Of a DNA stretch of 38,692 bases, positions 16,910 to 26,271 are shown piece by piece. The notes under the pieces were generated by a model, which saw only the letters and a list, made by a program, of their open reading frames with translations, ran no database searches and had not been told where the DNA came from. Position numbers and translations under genes: made by a program. This DNA is from CAYMGQ01 sp964390055 (GTDB lineage Bacteria; Bacillota; Clostridia; Peptostreptococcales; Natronincolaceae): contig CAYMGQ010000016.1 in assembly GCA_964390055.1 (NCBI GenBank), positions 1 through 38,692 of the forward strand, written 5' to 3'. Every line of letters starts with the position of its first letter. Position 1 is the stretch's first letter.

Positions 16910-16934
16910 TTTAAAATTCGATGGTGGTCTTTTA
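16892..16934. terminator. Bidirectional terminator between the voltage-sensor-like gene and the RND gene
   Basis: A perfect 10-bp stem (16892-16901 with 16920-16929) with an 18-base A/T loop is followed by TTTTATT on the plus strand. It overlaps the end of the plus-strand gene and precedes the RND stop at 16945. Confidence 0.8.
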
Positions 16935-16944
16935 TTAATATATT

Positions 16945-19900
16945 TTAATTTTCCGCTCTTAGCTTCTTCCTTTCCCTAAATCTTTCCTTCACCCTATCTG
17001 AAAAATCGTCTATTATCGTATAGACAACGGGTATTACCACAAGGGTTAAGAGAGTTGATAAGACCAAGCCTGAAATTACTACAGTAGCCATAGGTGCCTG
17101 CACCTCTGCTCCCTCGCCTATCCCAATAGCTAGGGGAACTAGGCCTAATACAGTAGTCAAGGTTGTCATTAATATAGGTCTTAACCTAACGGGTCCTGCA
17201 GTTACAATGGCCTCGTCTCTTTCTTTGCCAGACTTTCTTAAATAGTTAATATAGTCCACTAACACAATCCCATTATTTACTACAATACCGGCCAATATTA
17301 TAACCCCTATCATAGAAGGCACGTTAATGGTCCGCCTAGTAATAAACAAGCCGAAGAGTCCTCCCGAAAATGCTAAGGGGACAGACAATATAATAATAAA
17401 GGGATGGACCAAGGATTCAAATTGGGCAGCCATTACCATATAAATCAAGATTACTGCAAGTAATAGGGCTAGGAGTAGGTCAGATATAGCCTCAGTTAAC
17501 TCCTCATTTTGCCCCCCGAAGTCATAAAAATAACCTTGGGGTAAGGAATATTCCTTTAATAAGGAATCTATATCCTCTGAAATGCTTCTTAGGTCCCTAT
17601 CAGCAATTTGACTTGATACTGATACTATCCTTTGCTGGCCCTCTCTCATAATTTGGATGGGCCCTTTTTCTACATGAATTACGGCTACTTCATTCAAGGG
17701 TATCGTCCCTCCCATTGGAGTGGGTATACCTATTTGGCCTAGACTTGATAAACTTTCTGTTATATAGTCTTCACCTTTAATTATTACATCTATTTCATTT
17801 CCCTCATATTTATATCTTGTGGCAGTAACTCCGCCAGCCATACTTCTTATGGTATTGGCTATTTGAGCCGTAGTCAACCCATAGGTAGAAGCCTGATATT
17901 TATCAACAATAAGCTGAACTTCTGGTGTTCCCTCACTAAAACTGGTGCTTACCTCCCTAGTACCCTCCACTCTTTCAATAAGGGCCTTAAAATCTAAGGC
18001 AATTTCCTCTAATGTATCCAGGTCATCACCCTTGATGCTAATACTGACAGGGTCTCCCCCCAGTCCCATCATCATCATAGAGGACTCTGCAACATTTATC
18101 TCAGCTCCGGGTATGTCCCTAACAAGTTCCCTAATTTCATCAGAGATTGCCTTGGCATTCCTCCTTCTCTCCGATAGGGGTTTGAGGCCTAGATGAATGT
18201 AGCCTTGGCTACTTTGGCTACCTCCTATATCAATCATTCCTCCCGAACCAACAGAGGAAAATATAATATCCAGTTCCTCTATATCAGCAAGGGCTTCCTC
18301 GATTTCCCATAATGTTTCATTTGTTTCATGGAGTTCCGCCCCAGCGGGCAAGGATACATTGACCATTATCTGGCCCTCATCTGTTGCTGGGAAGAACTCT
18401 GCCCCAACAAAGAATGCCGAGGTTAGGCTGGCTAAAAATACTAGGCCGGCTACAATAAGCACTCTTCTTCTATTGTCTAAACTCCAGGCCAAAAGTTCTC
18501 TATAGCTCTTATCAACCTTATTGAGAATCCTATCGAAGCTATCATATACTATATCAAATCTTTTTTTCTTACCCTCTTTTCTTTCCCCATCAGAATAGCT
18601 TACTCTCAGGATTTTAGAAGATAGCATAGGGATTAAAGTTATAGCTACCAATAAAGAAGCCACTAGTGATAGGGTAACTGTTATAGCTAATTCTTTAAAT
18701 ATGGTTGAAACCATTCCCCCTACAAATACAATAGGTATAAAAACTGCTATAGTTGTAAGGGTAGATGCACTTACGGCCATAGATACTTCCGACGCCCCCA
18801 GGATGGCAGCTTCCTTCCTAGGGTGTCCCTCGGACCTTAGTCTATAGATATTTTCCAAAACTACTATAGCATTATCCACCAGCATACCTACCCCCAAGGC
18901 CAATCCCCCAAGGGTCATTAGGTTTAGAGTTATATCATTAAAATATAATAATATAAAGGTGGCAATTATAGAAATAGGTATGGAAGTTCCTATAATCAAA
19001 GTAGTCCTAATGTTCCTTAAAAATAAATATAGGATGCCAATAGCTAGTAGGGCACCAAATATAGCATTCTTAAAAACATTTTCTATTGCCTTATTAATAA
19101 AAATCGATTGGTCAAATACAGTTTCTATTTGAATATTTGGATAATCACTTTTTAATTTTTCAAGTTCCCTATTAATAGAATTGGCAACCTGAACTGTATT
19201 AACCCCCGATTGCTTTTGCACAGACACGTTAATACTTTCCTGGCCATTTACCCTAAAAATACTATTAATATCCTTAGGAGCCATCTCAACTTCAGCGACA
19301 TCCTTCAATTGGATGATAGCCCCCGTAGATAGGGGAATGGGTATTTCTTCGATTTCCTCTATGGATTTAAATTCTCCCATTGTTCTAATGGCTAACTCCT
19401 GCATACCCCTGTCTACTGTTCCTCCTGGCAAATTAAGGTTAGCAGCGCCAACTAATTGGGATAATTGGTTAATATCTAAACCATAACTCTCCAATATGCC
19501 TTCATTTACTCTTATCTGAATTTGATTAGTATGCCCACCAAATATATCTGCCGAGGCAACCCCTTCAATCCTCTCTAATCTTGACTGTATAGTATCTTCT
19601 GCTAAAGTTTGAAGAGAAGCTAAATCTCCCTGGTGGGATAGGGATAATTGAAGGATTGGAGTTGCATTAGGGTCAATCTTTAGAACCATGGGGTCAGATG
19701 CATCCTCTGGTAGCATCCCCTTTACCATATCCACCTTCTCCCTCATCTCCAAAGTAGCAAAATCCATATCCGTTCCAAAATCAAATAAGGCTACAACTAT
19801 GGACTGCCCCTGGGCAGAAATCGAATTAATGGTATCAATATTACCAACAGTCGCTATTGCTCCTTCCAAAGGCCTAGTTATTAAATTCTCCATTTCATAA

Positions 19901-20067
19901 GGCCCTACTCCTGAATAAGATGACGTTACAATAGCCACAGGTACTTCTATTTTAGGCAACAAATCCAAGGGTAGCCGAGTCAAGGAAATTGTCCCCAATA
20001 GTACAATAACTAGCATTAACATTGCAATAGTTACGGGACGTTCTACTGCTATTTTTGATAAGTTCAT
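16945..20067 (-). CDS. RND-family efflux transporter permease (AcrB/SwrC-like)
   Basis: This 1040-aa inner-membrane transporter is of the HAE1 group, which exports hydrophobic drugs or lipids using the proton gradient. It has twelve predicted helices in two repeats, each with a large extracellular loop. The N-terminal segment VERPVTIAMLMLVIVLLG and the TM4 motif GMLVDNAIVVLENIYR near residue 395 are diagnostic. TM4 has Asp-Asn where AcrB has Asp-Asp. The gene starts two bases after the adaptor gene, so they are co-translated. No outer-membrane channel gene is nearby, as expected for a Gram-positive such as Bacillus (SwrC). Substrate unknown. Confidence 0.95.
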   Translation of the reverse strand: MNLSKIAVERPVTIAMLMLVIVLLGTISLTRLPLDLLPKIEVPVAIVTSSYSGVGPYEMENLITRPLEGAIATVGNIDTINSISAQGQSIVVALFDFGTDMDFATLEMREKVDMVKGMLPEDASDPMVLKIDPNATPILQLSLSHQGDLASLQTLAEDTIQSRLERIEGVASADIFGGHTNQIQIRVNEGILESYGLDINQLSQLVGAANLNLPGGTVDRGMQELAIRTMGEFKSIEEIEEIPIPLSTGAIIQLKDVAEVEMAPKDINSIFRVNGQESINVSVQKQSGVNTVQVANSINRELEKLKSDYPNIQIETVFDQSIFINKAIENVFKNAIFGALLAIGILYLFLRNIRTTLIIGTSIPISIIATFILLYFNDITLNLMTLGGLALGVGMLVDNAIVVLENIYRLRSEGHPRKEAAILGASEVSMAVSASTLTTIAVFIPIVFVGGMVSTIFKELAITVTLSLVASLLVAITLIPMLSSKILRVSYSDGERKEGKKKRFDIVYDSFDRILNKVDKSYRELLAWSLDNRRRVLIVAGLVFLASLTSAFFVGAEFFPATDEGQIMVNVSLPAGAELHETNETLWEIEEALADIEELDIIFSSVGSGGMIDIGGSQSSQGYIHLGLKPLSERRRNAKAISDEIRELVRDIPGAEINVAESSMMMMGLGGDPVSISIKGDDLDTLEEIALDFKALIERVEGTREVSTSFSEGTPEVQLIVDKYQASTYGLTTAQIANTIRSMAGGVTATRYKYEGNEIDVIIKGEDYITESLSSLGQIGIPTPMGGTIPLNEVAVIHVEKGPIQIMREGQQRIVSVSSQIADRDLRSISEDIDSLLKEYSLPQGYFYDFGGQNEELTEAISDLLLALLLAVILIYMVMAAQFESLVHPFIIILSVPLAFSGGLFGLFITRRTINVPSMIGVIILAGIVVNNGIVLVDYINYLRKSGKERDEAIVTAGPVRLRPILMTTLTTVLGLVPLAIGIGEGAEVQAPMATVVISGLVLSTLLTLVVIPVVYTIIDDFSDRVKERFRERKKLRAEN

Positions 20068-20069
20068 TA

Positions 20070-21278
20070 TTATTCACCCCTTACTACTTTCACCTGTTGC
20101 CCATCTGATACATAATGTTGTCCTTTAGTAATAACAAGGTCCCCTTCTTTTAAACCTTTTTCCAATTCAACATATAAACCAGTATCCAAGCCTAAAACTA
20201 CTTCCTTTTTTACCGCTTTATTATCCTCTATAATATAAACAAAGTTTTTATTCTCATCTTCAATAATACTATTTCTTTCTACTACTAGTGTGTCCTCCCG
20301 GCTCTCAATATCTAATTTTACGCTTCCACTCATTCCCGGCTTTATTTTGTAATCCTTATTAGGCAAATATACCTTAATCATATACAATTGGGTTCTTTGA
20401 TCAGGTGTTGGACTAATATAATCCAGGGTTCCCTGAGCAGTTTTTTCGCCAAGTGCAGCCGGAATAGTAAGGGCAACTTCCTGCCCCTTATATAAATTAT
20501 TCAGTATTCTTTCTGATATATTAGCCTGCAAATACACCTGGTCTATATCTACAATTGTGGCAGCTGGTTGTGCATTTGATGCTAACTCCCCTTCAACTAT
20601 ATTTAAACTATTTACAAAGCCAGTAATAGGCGCCCTAGTAATTGTGTCTTCCAGTTTGTTTTGGGCCTGATCATATCCACTTTGTGCCTGGCTTAATTGG
20701 TTAAGGGCCTGTTCATACCCTATCTCAGCTTGATAAATTTGAGACTCTAAGGCCTCTAGTGGTTTTAAGGATGCTCCCAGTTCCGCCTGTTCTAGATCAG
20801 CCTTAGATACTGCACCCGCCTCATATAAGGCCTTGACCCTTTCTAGGTTAATTAAAGCATTGTCAATCTTTTCTTTTGTGGATTCATATTGAATTTGTGC
20901 AGCCTTAACCCCATTTTCCGCCTGCTGAACCCCTTTTTGAGCCAACTCCACGCCTAGGGCAGCTTGTTCCAAGCCCTTGTTTATATCCTTCTGGTCAGTG
21001 GCAAACAATATATCATCCTTTTCTACCATATCCCCGAGTTTAACTTCAACCCTTGATACAGTGCCAGGAATTAGAGGCATAACCATAACCTCTTCATTAG
21101 CAAAAATTTTACCATTTAAGGAAATGGATTGGGCTATTGTTTCTCTTTTTACAGTTCTTGCCTCTACTGGTATATAATGTTCCTCCAAGTCTGCTGTCTT
21201 CTGGGATCCTTTACCACATCCCACAAGCAAGGTTACTACAACTATTATCATTAGTATAGATATTCTTCTCCTATTCAT
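20070..21278 (-). CDS. RND efflux adaptor subunit (membrane-fusion lipoprotein)
   Basis: A 402-aa HlyD/AcrA-type adaptor. Residues 1-20 form a signal peptide ending in the lipobox LVGC with Cys21, so it is anchored to the outer face of the membrane. The order is: barrel-sandwich half-motif (VMPLIPGTVSRVEVKLGDMVEKDD), a glutamine- and alanine-rich coiled-coil hairpin (about residues 105-200), the second lipoyl half (APITGFVNSLNIVEGE), a beta-barrel, and a membrane-proximal domain. It immediately precedes the transporter and follows ybaK by 48 bases. In an organism without an outer membrane it probably helps the pump capture or release substrate at the cell surface. Confidence 0.93.
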   Translation of the reverse strand: MNRRRISILMIIVVVTLLVGCGKGSQKTADLEEHYIPVEARTVKRETIAQSISLNGKIFANEEVMVMPLIPGTVSRVEVKLGDMVEKDDILFATDQKDINKGLEQAALGVELAQKGVQQAENGVKAAQIQYESTKEKIDNALINLERVKALYEAGAVSKADLEQAELGASLKPLEALESQIYQAEIGYEQALNQLSQAQSGYDQAQNKLEDTITRAPITGFVNSLNIVEGELASNAQPAATIVDIDQVYLQANISERILNNLYKGQEVALTIPAALGEKTAQGTLDYISPTPDQRTQLYMIKVYLPNKDYKIKPGMSGSVKLDIESREDTLVVERNSIIEDENKNFVYIIEDNKAVKKEVVLGLDTGLYVELEKGLKEGDLVITKGQHYVSDGQQVKVVRGE

Positions 21279-21326
21279 TCCACTTCCTCCTAGTTCCTAC
21301 TTTTATAAAGTCCTGATATTTCTCTT

Positions 21327-21806
21327 CTACTCCTTACACACATCCACCAAATCACCATTAGTTATCATCAAAAGGTCTTCCACCGATATGGGCACTGCTG
21401 TATTAGCTGTTCCAGCAGCTGCATAAACCACATCAAATCTTTCCATGCTTTTGTCTACAAGAATCTTTATTGGATTTTCTAATGCAAAGGGACAAACTCC
21501 CCCTGGAGGGAATCCTGTAATTTTCATGCACTCCTCAGGGCTAGCTAATTTGGGTTTGGCACCCATAATCCTTTTTAAATCACCAGTTTTTATTCTCCTA
21601 TCACCACTAGTAACTACTAAGGCTGCTTCCCCCTTGGCCATAAAAAGTATGGATTTTGCAATCTGGCCAACGGATACCCCTAATTGATCTGCAGCCATTT
21701 GTGCAGTTTTGGTAGTGCCTTTTTTAAATTCTATAACCTCCAAGTCTATTGGCAAAGTTTTCATATATTCTTTAACCCTGTCTAAAGCGCTTCCCATATT
21801 ACCCAC
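21327..21806 (-). CDS. YbaK/EbsC-family aminoacyl-tRNA deacylase
   Basis: A 159-aa single-domain protein of the YbaK/ProX editing family, which hydrolyses mischarged aminoacyl-tRNA, typically Cys-tRNAPro or Ala-tRNAPro. Visible hallmarks are GQIAKSILF with the conserved lysine, ALVVTSGDRRI, and GGVCPFAL near the C-terminal half. The specificity inside the family cannot be told from sequence alone. The gene may head the transcript with the RND adaptor and pump 48 bases downstream, a chance arrangement as far as function is concerned. Confidence 0.88.
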   Translation of the reverse strand: MGNMGSALDRVKEYMKTLPIDLEVIEFKKGTTKTAQMAADQLGVSVGQIAKSILFMAKGEAALVVTSGDRRIKTGDLKRIMGAKPKLASPEECMKITGFPPGGVCPFALENPIKILVDKSMERFDVVYAAAGTANTAVPISVEDLLMITNGDLVDVCKE

Positions 21807-22251
21807 AACTCCTTTACATCTACTAATTATACTACAACTAACAAAATTATAATATCATATGGAGCTGTATTAATTCAACATTTTAAAGAAATATTCATCC
21901 GGCGACTATTATCTCTTACCCCATATTTCCATAAAATCCTTTTAATAAAAAAACTACCCTTATATTAGAATAACTGTTATAATTATATTTATGGGTAAAA
22001 TCCATCAAGAAAATAACTCTAGCTTAAGCTATAGTATTTTTACATTTTTGCTTAGCAAGCTATATAATTGGGTATTCAATGGTAAATACATCTCTTTTAA
22101 TTATATTGTAAAGTCTCTATAAAATGTTTTTACCTTTTAATTATTTTGTAAATTGTGAATCCTAATTTTATAATAATTATTTGTTATTTTATATGCTAAT
22201 AATTTATTGGACATATTTTTATAATCTTAATTTTAGTATAGGAGTGATATT
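21807..22251. other. AT-rich divergent intergenic region, no gene
   Basis: This 445-base gap separates ybaK (minus) from a small plus-strand gene. I find no credible coding frame or known RNA. It holds a near-palindrome CTAGCTTAAGCTA around 22018-22032, a small hairpin GCTTAGCAAGC around 22051, and a pair of 18-base direct repeats listed separately. Several TATAAT-like boxes are present, but none has a good -35 partner. Confidence 0.6.
22095..22152 (+). repeat. Two 18-bp direct repeats 40 bp apart
   Basis: TTTTAATTATATTGTAAA at 22095-22112 and a copy differing by one base at 22135-22152 lie in the same orientation, with start-to-start distance exactly 40 bp, close to four helical turns. The sequence is AT-rich, so chance is possible, but the phasing suggests tandem binding sites upstream of the small gene at 22252. 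Confidence 0.4.
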
Positions 22252-22548
22252 ATGGAATTCATGGGAAACTTTTTTAAACTCTTTATAGTATTCTTTACTT
22301 TAAAGACTGTCTTCAATATTATTACGAGGACGGTAACAATTAATAATAGAGATAGGCAGTCCCCCAGAGAGGGTAATAGTAAAGCTCTTGAGGAAATTGC
22401 AGAAATAAGTGTGAAAGTCGATATGGTTCAAGACCAAATCTGTGACACTTTTCTTCCTAAAAATAAAGCCTACCAATTAGCAGAGGAAGACAAGGTCTCC
22501 TATTTCTGTAGTTGGGAATGCCGGCAAAAATATATTGACCAACTGTAA
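22252..22548 (+). CDS. Small membrane-anchored YHS/TRASH-like protein (PP0621 type)
   Basis: A 98-aa protein with one hydrophobic N-terminal span (residues 5-25) and a C-terminal metal-binding-like motif: MVQDQIC (Cys64), a conserved short spacer, then FCSWECRQKYI (Cys86 and Cys90). Proteins with this layout are annotated as PP0621 family and resemble YHS/TRASH metal-binding domains. The middle is polar and probably extended. GGAGTGAT stands before the ATG. Function is unknown; metal sensing or a small-molecule relay at the membrane would fit. It is followed directly by a strong terminator, so it is monocistronic. Confidence 0.7.
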   Translation: MEFMGNFFKLFIVFFTLKTVFNIITRTVTINNRDRQSPREGNSKALEEIAEISVKVDMVQDQICDTFLPKNKAYQLAEEDKVSYFCSWECRQKYIDQL

Positions 22549-22576
22549 AAAAGCTCCCCAGGCGGGGAGCTTTTAA
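22549..22576. terminator. Bidirectional intrinsic terminator
   Basis: A perfect 11-bp stem (22549-22559 with 22564-22574) with a 4-base loop, A tract on one side and T tract on the other. It ends the small plus-strand gene and the convergent GAF gene, whose stop codon lies inside it. Confidence 0.92.
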
Positions 22577-24396
22577 TAATCAGTAAAATTGTATTTTTTA
22601 ATATCTTCTAGCTTGTCAATACTTGCCATTGTCTTAAAATCCTCCAGGCTTAAATCTTCGTAACTAATAATAAATAAATAATTATCTATTAAATAATGCT
22701 CGTAGGCCTGATATTTTGTTAGATTCCTATGGTGAAAGGGACCTCCATTAAGTATCTTATAGTAAATATTAAAATCTAAGTTATACTTATCTCTAGCCTT
22801 TAATTTTTTATCAATAGCATCATAAAATAATTGCCTGCTATTGGGTACATAGCTTTTCTGGTATTTGTCTAGCAGGTCCATATGGTATATTACCGGAGTT
22901 ATATTTTTGGCAATTGTGTCAATAAGCAAGATTTCTTCCTCCTGGAGATTATCCGGAGTCTTTAGGACCACAATATAGGCAAAGGGTTTTTTTCTTTCCC
23001 CTATTTCAAGCCTATCTAATATAATGGGTGAAATCACCATACCCGTGGAGTCATCAAATAGCTTGCATATTTCCTCCCCCAGATATGATATATTATCCTG
23101 GGCTAAAAAATTATAAATCGTGTCCCCATCAAAAGTAGTTTGCCATTTGTCATTAATAAAGAGGGTTTGATTAAGCCCTATCTCATCAATGCTATACTTA
23201 ATCCTGTAGCAATCACCCTCTCTAAAAGCTATAAAAGCCCTCTCTATATCAAAGGAAATATTCAAGGTTTGTAGGGTAATATCACATAATTCCTCAATTG
23301 AAATACATTGATTTATGTTGTTTACCAGGGTGTTAAAATTACTTAAGGTCTGAAACTTTGCTTCAATAATTTCTTTCTGCCGGCTTGTCTCCTCAAAGAG
23401 CAGGGCATTTTCTAAGGCAATAAAGGTGCAAGAAGCCAAGGATTCAATTAGTTCAAACATTGTAGCATCATAATCTTTATCAGCCAATGGTTCACTAATT
23501 GTGACTAAGCCCAAAAGCCTATCCCTTACTAGCAAAATAATATATTGGGCATTGAGGGAATAAAACTCCTTCCAATTCACAAAAAGTTCCTTAACCCTGT
23601 CTATATCCTTATCCAGGTTTAGGACTATCTTATCTCTACTGGGTATTACATTAGGGTTGATTTCAAATTCAGTCAGAGCAGTAGTAAAGGTATCTACATT
23701 TCTATAGCCAAGAATTTGAAGTTTTTGTGATATTTCATCCACTATTCCAAAGGAGGTAATTTTACTTGTAGTAAGCTCGCTAAATACATCCACCGCCATG
23801 GTTATCAAGTTATCTAAGCTAAGTTCGGATAACAAGGACTTGGCACTCTGGTTAACTGCAAACAAATTAAATATTTTTTGGTCTATCTCCCTATTTCTTA
23901 TTTTTAAATCCCTGAAGTTTCTACTATTTTCAAGGGAATTATTAAACAATCTCATTAGGGCCATAGCCATTGTATAGTCTTCATCATTGAATTCCCCAAG
24001 GGCCTTGCCATCTGAAATTATAAAACCAAATAAGAGACCATCTATAATTAGGGGAATAACCAAATCCATTTTTAAGTTTTCAATATCTTCATCCTCGAAG
24101 AAATTACCAAAGTTATCTAATATAATACTACCATGTAGGCTAGCTATCTTTTGAATTTTTTCCTTATTTTCTATCCTATATTCCTTAAGATTATATAACC
24201 TTTTGTTTTTTAACCTAAACTCTCCATCCTGCAAAATAAAGAGTGCGGAAGAATTCAAAGTCAGAATCTCATTTGCAAATTCAAAGGAATACTTGCTTAA
24301 CTGTTCCAGGGTAAACCTTTGGGTAAAAAAATCTATGGCCTTTATTAAGGCATCGTACCTATACATCCTATTAGTAACATAAAGTCCCTTCAACAA
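22573..24396 (-). CDS. Multi-GAF-domain sensory protein with an unknown C-terminal domain
   Basis: A 607-aa soluble protein. Three regions look like GAF ligand-binding folds: about residues 30-155, 190-330 and 350-500, joined by helices such as FIALENALLFEETSRQKEIIEAKFQTLSNF. The last 100 residues (KKLKARDKYNLDFNIYYKI, then LTKYQAYEHYLIDNYLFIISYEDLS) do not show a GGDEF, EAL, HD-GYP, kinase or DNA-binding signature that I recognise. The start is TTG with AGGGGCG before it; a second TTG follows at once. It begins 12 bases after the FapA-like gene, so the two are co-transcribed and probably act together. Ligand and output are unknown. Confidence 0.6.
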   Translation of the reverse strand: MLKGLYVTNRMYRYDALIKAIDFFTQRFTLEQLSKYSFEFANEILTLNSSALFILQDGEFRLKNKRLYNLKEYRIENKEKIQKIASLHGSIILDNFGNFFEDEDIENLKMDLVIPLIIDGLLFGFIISDGKALGEFNDEDYTMAMALMRLFNNSLENSRNFRDLKIRNREIDQKIFNLFAVNQSAKSLLSELSLDNLITMAVDVFSELTTSKITSFGIVDEISQKLQILGYRNVDTFTTALTEFEINPNVIPSRDKIVLNLDKDIDRVKELFVNWKEFYSLNAQYIILLVRDRLLGLVTISEPLADKDYDATMFELIESLASCTFIALENALLFEETSRQKEIIEAKFQTLSNFNTLVNNINQCISIEELCDITLQTLNISFDIERAFIAFREGDCYRIKYSIDEIGLNQTLFINDKWQTTFDGDTIYNFLAQDNISYLGEEICKLFDDSTGMVISPIILDRLEIGERKKPFAYIVVLKTPDNLQEEEILLIDTIAKNITPVIYHMDLLDKYQKSYVPNSRQLFYDAIDKKLKARDKYNLDFNIYYKILNGGPFHHRNLTKYQAYEHYLIDNYLFIISYEDLSLEDFKTMASIDKLEDIKKYNFTDY

Positions 24397-24408
24397 CTAT
24401 CGCCCCTT

Positions 24409-26016
24409 TTATGAAAAATGCAGTTCATTATCTAATACAAAATAAGTGCCCCTAGTGGCCTTTTCTATTCTTTTTTGTATATTCTTTATCTCCAAGAAGG
24501 TTTGGGGATAGGCCTGCTTAAATATATTTACCTCTCCCTCACCCCTAGAATTTAAAGAATCCATTAAGGCCTTTCTTCTTTTTTCTAAGGCAGCAATCTT
24601 TTCTAATAATTGGTCATTAATTCTTTTGTATGCCTTGTACTCATGACTCTGGACTCTTTTTTTGCTTGTACTTAACTTCATCTCATATACTTTCATTTGC
24701 CTTCTATTCTTTTCTAATTTTATTAATTCTTCCCTGTATTCCAATAACAATTTATCAAGTTCCTCTTTTAACTTTTTTCTGTTAAAACCTTTAACATTAA
24801 TAAAGGTCCTTCGTTCGGAAATATTGCCAATGGTAAAGACACTGACCTTGGCCTCTGCATTAAGGCTGCCCCCTATAATTCTTCCCTTTTCCGAATTTAC
24901 AATTATATTTTTAGCATGTAAGTCTGCCTCCATCGAATAAAGGCCAATATTGATGTCTTGTTCCGCAATTATTGTACAGTCATTTACATATTTTACAAAG
25001 ACACTATTTTTTGCCTTAATTACAGTCCGACCCTTTCCTGAAATACCCCCCTTAATATAGATGCTACCTTCTCTTGAGATTATTTCCTTGGCTGCCCCAA
25101 TCCCTATATTGCCGAGAATAGATATATCCTTATCTGCCTTGACAGTAAAGCCGTCACAGACAACACCTTTAATGGTTACATAACCATTAAAATTAATGTT
25201 ACCTGTGTCAAAATCCACGTCTCCATCGATAATTAGGTGGTTTAATACTTTGATTTTACCACCCTCAAAGGCAACTGCCCCATCCACTAGGGCCCTTAAT
25301 ATTATTTTCCCATCCTCTAGACTTTCTTTTATTGTATTTGAATCAAAACGTAGGGACTGGTCCTTGCCAGCTTTAGGGGCTAATATTTCATTTGTGACTG
25401 TCTTTCCAGCAGTACCTCCAGTAGCTGGTATTTTTTCTCCCACCCAATTGCCTTCCTTGACCTGTTGCACTAAATTTAATTCATAATGATCAACTTTACC
25501 ATCTTCCCTAACAACAGGCTTTCTATCTGATATATCTATGTATTTGACCTTAGCATTTTCACCATCTATGGGTAAAATCCCCTTTGCAATTATATATTCT
25601 TTTTGCACTTGTAGGTTTGCATCTAAGACATCATATAAAATCCCTTGACTTACATTTTTCTCCCTTAATGCTTGGAAAATCATCTCCTCTATATTATCCT
25701 TCTTATCTTCAAGTTCCTCCTTGGAAAGATTTAACTTTATCCTAGCTTCCATTTTATCTGGGGATACAATTACCTCCACCTCTGGCTTCAGTACGCCTAT
25801 TTCCACGGGTTTAATAATTGTTTTAGTTAAAGAATCCTTTAACATAATAAAATTGTTTATTTGAATCCTAGGAAACCTTTCCAATATATCCTTATCAAAA
25901 TCCTTAATATCATAGCCTTCTTCGTGAACCGATATTAAAACCTTACCCTCCTGATAATATAAACTAAAATAATCATTATCAAAAAATAATTGGATAGTAG
26001 CGGTATTGTTATTCAA
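24409..26016 (-). CDS. FapA-family (DUF342) protein
   Basis: A protein of about 535 aa of the FapA/DUF342 family: a polar N-terminal domain, a beta-helix-like core rich in repeated hydrophobic/glycine strands (GKIKVLNHLIIDGDVDFDTG, then NINFNGYVTIKG, ISILGNIGIGA and SIYIKGGISG), and a C-terminal coiled coil at about 415-490. Family members in Vibrio are polymerising proteins involved in cell-pole or signalling roles; function in Clostridia is unclear. The frame also permits a GTG three codons earlier, but that GTG lies inside the Shine-Dalgarno run; a TTG at 26014-26016 follows GGAGGTGG by 5 bases and is the better start. It is the first gene of a pair with the GAF protein. Confidence 0.75.
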   Translation of the reverse strand: MNNNTATIQLFFDNDYFSLYYQEGKVLISVHEEGYDIKDFDKDILERFPRIQINNFIMLKDSLTKTIIKPVEIGVLKPEVEVIVSPDKMEARIKLNLSKEELEDKKDNIEEMIFQALREKNVSQGILYDVLDANLQVQKEYIIAKGILPIDGENAKVKYIDISDRKPVVREDGKVDHYELNLVQQVKEGNWVGEKIPATGGTAGKTVTNEILAPKAGKDQSLRFDSNTIKESLEDGKIILRALVDGAVAFEGGKIKVLNHLIIDGDVDFDTGNINFNGYVTIKGVVCDGFTVKADKDISILGNIGIGAAKEIISREGSIYIKGGISGKGRTVIKAKNSVFVKYVNDCTIIAEQDINIGLYSMEADLHAKNIIVNSEKGRIIGGSLNAEAKVSVFTIGNISERRTFINVKGFNRKKLKEELDKLLLEYREELIKLEKNRRQMKVYEMKLSTSKKRVQSHEYKAYKRINDQLLEKIAALEKRRKALMDSLNSRGEGEVNIFKQAYPQTFLEIKNIQKRIEKATRGTYFVLDNELHFS

Positions 26017-26159
26017 ATAAACCACCTCCCCCTCTACAATTGATTGTGGCTATTAATATTTAATAAAATATAAGGCTAACAATATTATTAGCGTAAATTA
26101 AACATTCGACATTGTGCCTATTATTCCTTCATTCTTTTTACTTTTCAGGTATAATAAGT

Positions 26160-26187
26160 AAGTTTAGCTCTTATATTATCTAAACTT
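26160..26187. repeat. Perfect 8-bp inverted repeat upstream of the 197-aa gene
   Basis: AAGTTTAG and CTAAACTT flank 12 bases in the intergenic region between fapA-like and the unknown gene. It may be an operator for either divergent gene; no T run follows, so it is not a terminator. Confidence 0.4.
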
Positions 26188-26271
26188 GAAATATAATGTT
26201 AATTTGTGAGATATTGCTTATTTTCTATTATGCTAACTTATAATATAATATAGTTTATAGGTGGTGAAATC

